From contig NZ_JADEYR010000012.1 of the NCBI RefSeq assembly GCF_015209585.1, positions 1 through 64,000 of the forward strand: a stretch of 64,000 nt of DNA, in the 5' to 3' direction. How positions within the stretch are numbered: position 1 is the first letter of the stretch; each line of letters starts with the position of its first letter. This document shows, piece by piece, positions 60,221 through 64,000 of this stretch. The notes beneath the pieces are model-generated. The model searched no databases, had not been told where the DNA came from, and was given only the letters and a program-made list of their open reading frames with translations. The translations under genes were made by a program, and so were the position numbers. The DNA comes from Brachybacterium epidermidis. Its GTDB lineage: Bacteria > Actinomycetota > Actinomycetes > Actinomycetales > Dermabacteraceae.

Positions 60221-61926
60221 GACAGGGGTCCTTCCTCGGATCCGGACGGGTTCTGCGGGGACTGCCCGCTGCGCTTGCGCAGCAGGGCGATGAACATGGC
60301 GTCGGTGCCGTGGACGTGGGGCCACAGCTGCACGGAGGGGCCCGGGCCCAGGTCCACCTGGTCCTGGAGCTCGGGGTGGATGCCGGCGGCCACGGCAGGG
60401 CGGGCATCGAGCTGCTCGACGTCCTTGCGGCGACGCAGCACGTCGGTGACCACGAGGCGGGTCTCGGCCAGGTGCGGGGAGCAGGTCACGTAGGCGACCA
60501 CTCCCCCGGGCGCGGCAGCGTCCAGCGCGGAGCCCAGCAGGTCCCTCTGCAGGGCGGCCAGCTGCCCGATGTCTCCCGGACTGCGGCGCCAGCGGGACTC
60601 CGGCCGGCGGCGCAGAGCGCCCAGCCCGGAGCAGGGCACGTCGGCCAGGACCCGACTGAAGTGTCCCGGCATCTCACGACCGATGGTGGTGCCGTCGGCG
60701 GTGCGGGTGGTGATCTCACAGCCGGCCTCCTGCAGGGTGGCCACCGCACGATCGACCAGCTCGGTGCGGTGGGGCTGCACCTCGATCGCCAGGAGCTCTG
60801 CATCGCTGCCCGGGGTGAGCCCGCCCAGCAGGGCCGTCTTCCCCCCGGGACCGGCGCACAGGTCCAGCCACCGTGCGGGGCCGTCCTGCTCGGCGAGCAC
60901 CAGCTCGTCAGCACCGAGACCGAGGGCCAGTGCCATCAGCTGGCTGCCCTCGTCCTGCACCGCAGCGCGGCCCTCCTTGACCGGGTCCATGCCGCCAGGA
61001 TCCCCCGAGGGCCAGGTGGCCGCGAAGATGCTGAGATGCCCGCGGCCGGCCCCGTTGTCGATCATCTCGTCGAGATCGGTGAGGCCCGGCCGCATCACCA
61101 GCGACACGGCAGGAGCCTGGTTCTGGGCGTCCAGGAGCGCATCGATCTCGGCACGATCCCGGCCGTGACCGGCCAGGGCGTCGGTGAGGGCGCGCACCAC
61201 CCAGGTGGGGTGGGAATGGACGACGGCGAGGTGACCGGCGGGGTCCTGCTCCCGATCGGGAGCGACCTGGGCGATCCACTCCTCAGCGGTGCGCTCGCCG
61301 ACTCGGCGCAGCACGGCGTTGACGAAGCTGGCCGCCCCGGCACCCACTGCGGAGCGGGCCAGGGCCACGGTCTCGGAGGTAGCGGCATGGGGGGCGACGC
61401 TCATGTCCACCAGCTGGTAGGCGCCCAGGCGCATCACGTCCAGCACATCGCCGTCGACCTCGTCCAGGCCGCGGTCGATGCAGGCGGCGAGGATGGCGTC
61501 CAGCCGGCCCCGGGCACGCAGGGAGCCGTAGAACAGCTCGGTGGCGAAGGCGGCGTCCCTGCCGGAGAGGCGGTGCCGGCGCAGCAGGCGCGGCAGCACC
61601 AGGTTGGCGTAGGCGTCGTCCTCGCGCACCGCGGCCAGGGCCTCGTAGGCGACCTGGCGGGAACCGGTGGCGGTGCGGCTGCGCTCGGAGGGGCGGGAAC
61701 TGGACCATCCCCGGCGCGGCCCGCCCTGCCCTCGAGAGCCGGAGCGCTCGCGGCCCTGCGCGTCCCGTCCGTGACGGGGGCGCTCGCCGCGTCCGTGCTC
61801 GTCCCGGTCACGGTCCTCACGGCGGCCCCGGCCCTCGCGCCGGCCGCGCTCGTCTCGCCGGGACCGATCATCGCGGCGGCCCCGGCCGTCGCGGCGCGGC
61901 CGGGAGGCGTCGTCCTGGGGGCTCAT
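60217..61926 (-). CDS. rsmB: 16S rRNA m5C967 methyltransferase with RD-rich N-terminus
   Basis: A 569-residue RsmB/Sun protein. Residues 1-90 are almost wholly Arg, Asp, Gly and Glu ([20 protein letters not shown]). A NusB-like RNA-binding domain (about 95-225) precedes the SAM domain: [12 protein letters not shown] (about 363), ADVPCSGLG with the catalytic Cys and a TCSPH. Start ATG at 61926 with GAGGAGA upstream; overlaps fmt by 4 bp. Confidence 0.93.
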   Translation of the reverse strand: MSPQDDASRPRRDGRGRRDDRSRRDERGRREGRGRREDRDRDEHGRGERPRHGRDAQGRERSGSRGQGGPRRGWSSSRPSERSRTATGSRQVAYEALAAVREDDAYANLVLPRLLRRHRLSGRDAAFATELFYGSLRARGRLDAILAACIDRGLDEVDGDVLDVMRLGAYQLVDMSVAPHAATSETVALARSAVGAGAASFVNAVLRRVGERTAEEWIAQVAPDREQDPAGHLAVVHSHPTWVVRALTDALAGHGRDRAEIDALLDAQNQAPAVSLVMRPGLTDLDEMIDNGAGRGHLSIFAATWPSGDPGGMDPVKEGRAAVQDEGSQLMALALGLGADELVLAEQDGPARWLDLCAGPGGKTALLGGLTPGSDAELLAIEVQPHRTELVDRAVATLQEAGCEITTRTADGTTIGREMPGHFSRVLADVPCSGLGALRRRPESRWRRSPGDIGQLAALQRDLLGSALDAAAPGGVVAYVTCSPHLAETRLVVTDVLRRRKDVEQLDARPAVAAGIHPELQDQVDLGPGPSVQLWPHVHGTDAMFIALLRKRSGQSPQNPSGSEEGPLS

Positions 61927-62885
61927 CGCTTCTCCTCGGGGGCATCGGTGTGGTCGTCGAACGCGGCGTGCTCGTCCAGCGCGGCACCGCGGGCCCAGTC
62001 CGCACCCCGCATCGGACGCTTCCCTGCCGGTGCGAGCTGCGCTATCGCGAGGGGGTGGGTGCCGGTGCCCACCAGCAGGTGCCGCTTGGTGGCGTGCAGG
62101 GATCCCGGGGGCAGATCGGCCGGTGCCGCCGCGGGAGCCGCCTCCAACCCGAGCACCTTCATGCGGCTTCCCTGCCAGTGCGTCCACGCGCCGGGATCCG
62201 GGCTCATGCCTCGGATGTGGGCACTCACCTGGGCAGCGGGAAGAGTCCAGTCGATGCGCGCCTCGGCGGTCGAGAGCTTGGCGGCATGGGTGGCCGCCGC
62301 ATCGTCCTGGGAGGTGAAGGCAGCGGTGCCGTCCTCGAGGGCGTCCATCGCCTCGCACAGCAGGGAGGCTCCCTCCTGGGCCATGCCCTCCAACAGCTGC
62401 CCGGCCGTCTCGTAGGCACCGATCGGGCGGCGGCGGGTGGCGATGACGTCGCCGGTGTCCAGCCCCTCGTCCAGGCGGAACACCGTCATCCCGGTCGCGT
62501 CGGCTCCTGCGAGGACCGCTCTCTGCGCCGGAGCGGCGCCCCGCCACTCGGGCAGCAGGGAGAAGTGCAGGTTCACCCAGCCGTGGGTGGGGATCTCGAG
62601 GACCGGCCCCGGGATCAGCGCGCCGTAGGCGACCACAGCGGCCGCATCGGGGGCGAGGTCCCGCAGCTGCTGCTGCACCTGCTCGTCCCGAAGGGACGAC
62701 GGGGTGAGCACGGGGATCCCGGCCTCGAGGGCGAAGGCCTTCACCGGGCTGGGCGTGAGCCTTCGGCCCCGACCGGAGGGGGCATCGGCGCGCGTGAGCA
62801 CGGCGATCACCTCGTGCCGGGAGTCCAGCAGGGCACGCAGGGAGGGAAGGGCGGTGGCGGGGGTCCCCGCGAAGATCAGACGCAT
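61923..62885 (-). CDS. fmt: Methionyl-tRNA formyltransferase
   Basis: A 320-residue enzyme that formylates initiator Met-tRNA with 10-formyl-THF. FAGTPATALPSLRAL (residues 5-19), HFSLLPEWRGAAPAQRAV (about 112-129, with the HxSLLPxxRG signature) and GDVI near 152 are diagnostic; the C-terminal domain follows residue 205. It runs into rsmB and rpe by two 4-bp overlaps. Confidence 0.95.
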   Translation of the reverse strand: MRLIFAGTPATALPSLRALLDSRHEVIAVLTRADAPSGRGRRLTPSPVKAFALEAGIPVLTPSSLRDEQVQQQLRDLAPDAAAVVAYGALIPGPVLEIPTHGWVNLHFSLLPEWRGAAPAQRAVLAGADATGMTVFRLDEGLDTGDVIATRRRPIGAYETAGQLLEGMAQEGASLLCEAMDALEDGTAAFTSQDDAAATHAAKLSTAEARIDWTLPAAQVSAHIRGMSPDPGAWTHWQGSRMKVLGLEAAPAAAPADLPPGSLHATKRHLLVGTGTHPLAIAQLAPAGKRPMRGADWARGAALDEHAAFDDHTDAPEEKR

Positions 62886-62918
62886 GATCCCTCGAGTCTA
62901 GGTTCCGAACCTCCCGGT

Positions 62919-64000
62919 TCAGAACACCGACGGCGGGTCCAGACGGACCCGGAGGGATCCGGGAGCCTTGCGCGCCGGTGTCGCCTCCCGCTCGGCGCGC
63001 AGCGCAGCGGCGAGCTCCCGGGAGCGCTGAGGCTCCAGGCGCAGCACCGCCCTGGCCCGACCGGGGGCATCGGGATCCCCGAGGTCGACGGGCCCGAACA
63101 CGTCGGTGCCGTCGGGCAGCTCGACAGCCTCCAGGAAGGCGTGGCAGGCCTCGCGAGCCCCCACCACCTCCGCGGTGCGGGTGAAGGGCGGCAGGTCCAG
63201 TTCGCGCCGATCGGCCAGCACCCGGTCCCAGAACACCTCGGAGCGGTGCGCCACCAGGTGCCGGATGGCGGGCAGCGTGGAGGTGCCGACCACGAGCACC
63301 TCACCGCCGTCAACCGCGCTTCGCACCAGGGCGATCGCATTGCTCCAGCGGCGCACGGACTCCACATCTGCGTCGTAGGCGGCGCGGGCCAGCATGGCAT
63401 CGGCGTCCAGCAGCAGGGCTGCGGCGTAGCGGCCCCGGGGGGCGGGCTCAGCACCGGGGGTGGCCACCACGATGCCCCGCTCGGGCACGTCCTGGTCCTC
63501 CAGTGGGCCGTGGGCGCCCCCGCCGATGCGCAGCGGCACCTCGGGGAACGCACGGCGCAGCTCCTCGGCGGTGCGGGTGGATCCGATCACCATGGCGCGC
63601 ACCTCTGCGCGGTGGCACTCCGGGCACCGGTAGCCATCCTCGCGGCGACCGCACACGCTGCACTGGAGGGGGCCGGTGCGGCCCGACAGCAGCAGGGGGC
63701 CGGCGCAGCGCGGGCAGCGGCAGCGGGTCCCACAGAAGGTGCAGGCCACCGCAGGGACGTAGCCGGAACGAGGCACCTGCACCAGCACCGGCCCGTGCTG
63801 GATGCCGGTGCGGATCACGCGCAGGGCCTCCCTCGGCAGCCGAGACCGGCCCGAGGGGCCCTCACGGTCACGCAGGTACTCGTCCATCGCCACGATGCGG
63901 GGACGGAGCTGTGTCAGCGGGGCCGGTTCCGGGTCCAGGCGGGTGAGGTAGCCGCTGTCGGTTAGGGCGCGCAGGGGGACGGCATCGCTGGCGGCCAGGA
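62919..64000 (-). CDS. priA: Primosomal protein N' (PriA), 5' part outside window
   Basis: The C-terminal about 360 residues of PriA; the frame is open through the right edge. Two zinc-binding clusters (CTFCGTRCRCPRC and CSVCGRREDGYRCPEC) and RELDLPPFTRTAEVVG match PriA. Actinobacterial PriA often lacks helicase motifs; here AHGPLEDQDVP and LLLDADAML lie where helicase motifs are expected and look altered, so it may be such a form. Start point not visible; a GTG at 63893 is internal. Confidence 0.88.
   Translation of the reverse strand, partial: LAASDAVPLRALTDSGYLTRLDPEPAPLTQLRPRIVAMDEYLRDREGPSGRSRLPREALRVIRTGIQHGPVLVQVPRSGYVPAVACTFCGTRCRCPRCAGPLLLSGRTGPLQCSVCGRREDGYRCPECHRAEVRAMVIGSTRTAEELRRAFPEVPLRIGGGAHGPLEDQDVPERGIVVATPGAEPAPRGRYAAALLLDADAMLARAAYDADVESVRRWSNAIALVRSAVDGGEVLVVGTSTLPAIRHLVAHRSEVFWDRVLADRRELDLPPFTRTAEVVGAREACHAFLEAVELPDGTDVFGPVDLGDPDAPGRARAVLRLEPQRSRELAAALRAEREATPARKAPGSLRVRLDPPSVF

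Overview
The window is high-GC DNA (around 70 % G+C by eye, not computed) from an actinobacterium. Lineage markers are RbpA, a fused PafBC upstream of tatA-tatC, a HelY-type helicase, Lnt beside a Ppm1-type mannosyltransferase, the GlgA/GlgC pair and an ImuA'-ImuB-DnaE2 cassette with an actinobacterial SOS box. A Micrococcales/Dermabacteraceae (Brachybacterium-like) host is my best guess from memory and is not proven here. I see no rRNA, tRNA or CRISPR array.

Region 1 (1-9530) is an accessory island that looks less GC-rich than the rest. It holds a TIGR02391-type protein, an AlbA_2 protein, a DUF6414-like protein, a restriction-type DEAD/DEAH helicase and a beta-class (type III Mod-like) DNA methyltransferase. 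The methyltransferase gene is cut in two by a 1706-bp IS1380-like element with 4-bp target duplications. Removing the element and one duplication restores a 719-codon frame.

Region 2 (9531-21354) is mostly membrane and envelope genes: a formate/nitrite-type channel, a Bcr/CflA-type exporter, a CPBP protease, a queuosine-precursor transporter and a Tat-exported GH25 lysozyme. It ends with a frameshifted tetR facing an MMPL-YhgE/Pip efflux pair, with a palindromic operator between them.

Region 3 (21391-31355) holds the SOS mutagenesis operon, a DUF222/HNH gene, a second diverged IS copy, and a 382-bp non-coding stretch with four same-strand DnaA-box-like motifs.

Region 4 (31356-44300) is housekeeping: a SPOUT rRNA methyltransferase, an ABC ATPase, an RNB ribonuclease, glycogen synthesis (glgA and glgC, divergent), serB, a histidine phosphatase, fabG, two proteins sharing a proline/tryptophan-rich N-terminal module, SURF1, a glycerophosphodiesterase and rbpA.

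Region 5 (44310-55554, minus strand) runs pafBC-tatA-tatC-lipid kinase-helY-amidohydrolase-like-lnt-ppm-fxsA. The last seven genes are joined by 4-bp stop/start overlaps. This links proteasome/DNA-damage regulation, Tat export, RNA helicase work and lipoprotein maturation.

Region 6 (55602-64000) holds a DUF3866 gene, a PH-domain protein, hisG and hisE, a PnuC-like transporter preceded by a clear FMN riboswitch (so probably the riboflavin importer RibM/PnuX), then rpe, rsmB, fmt and the 3' part of priA.
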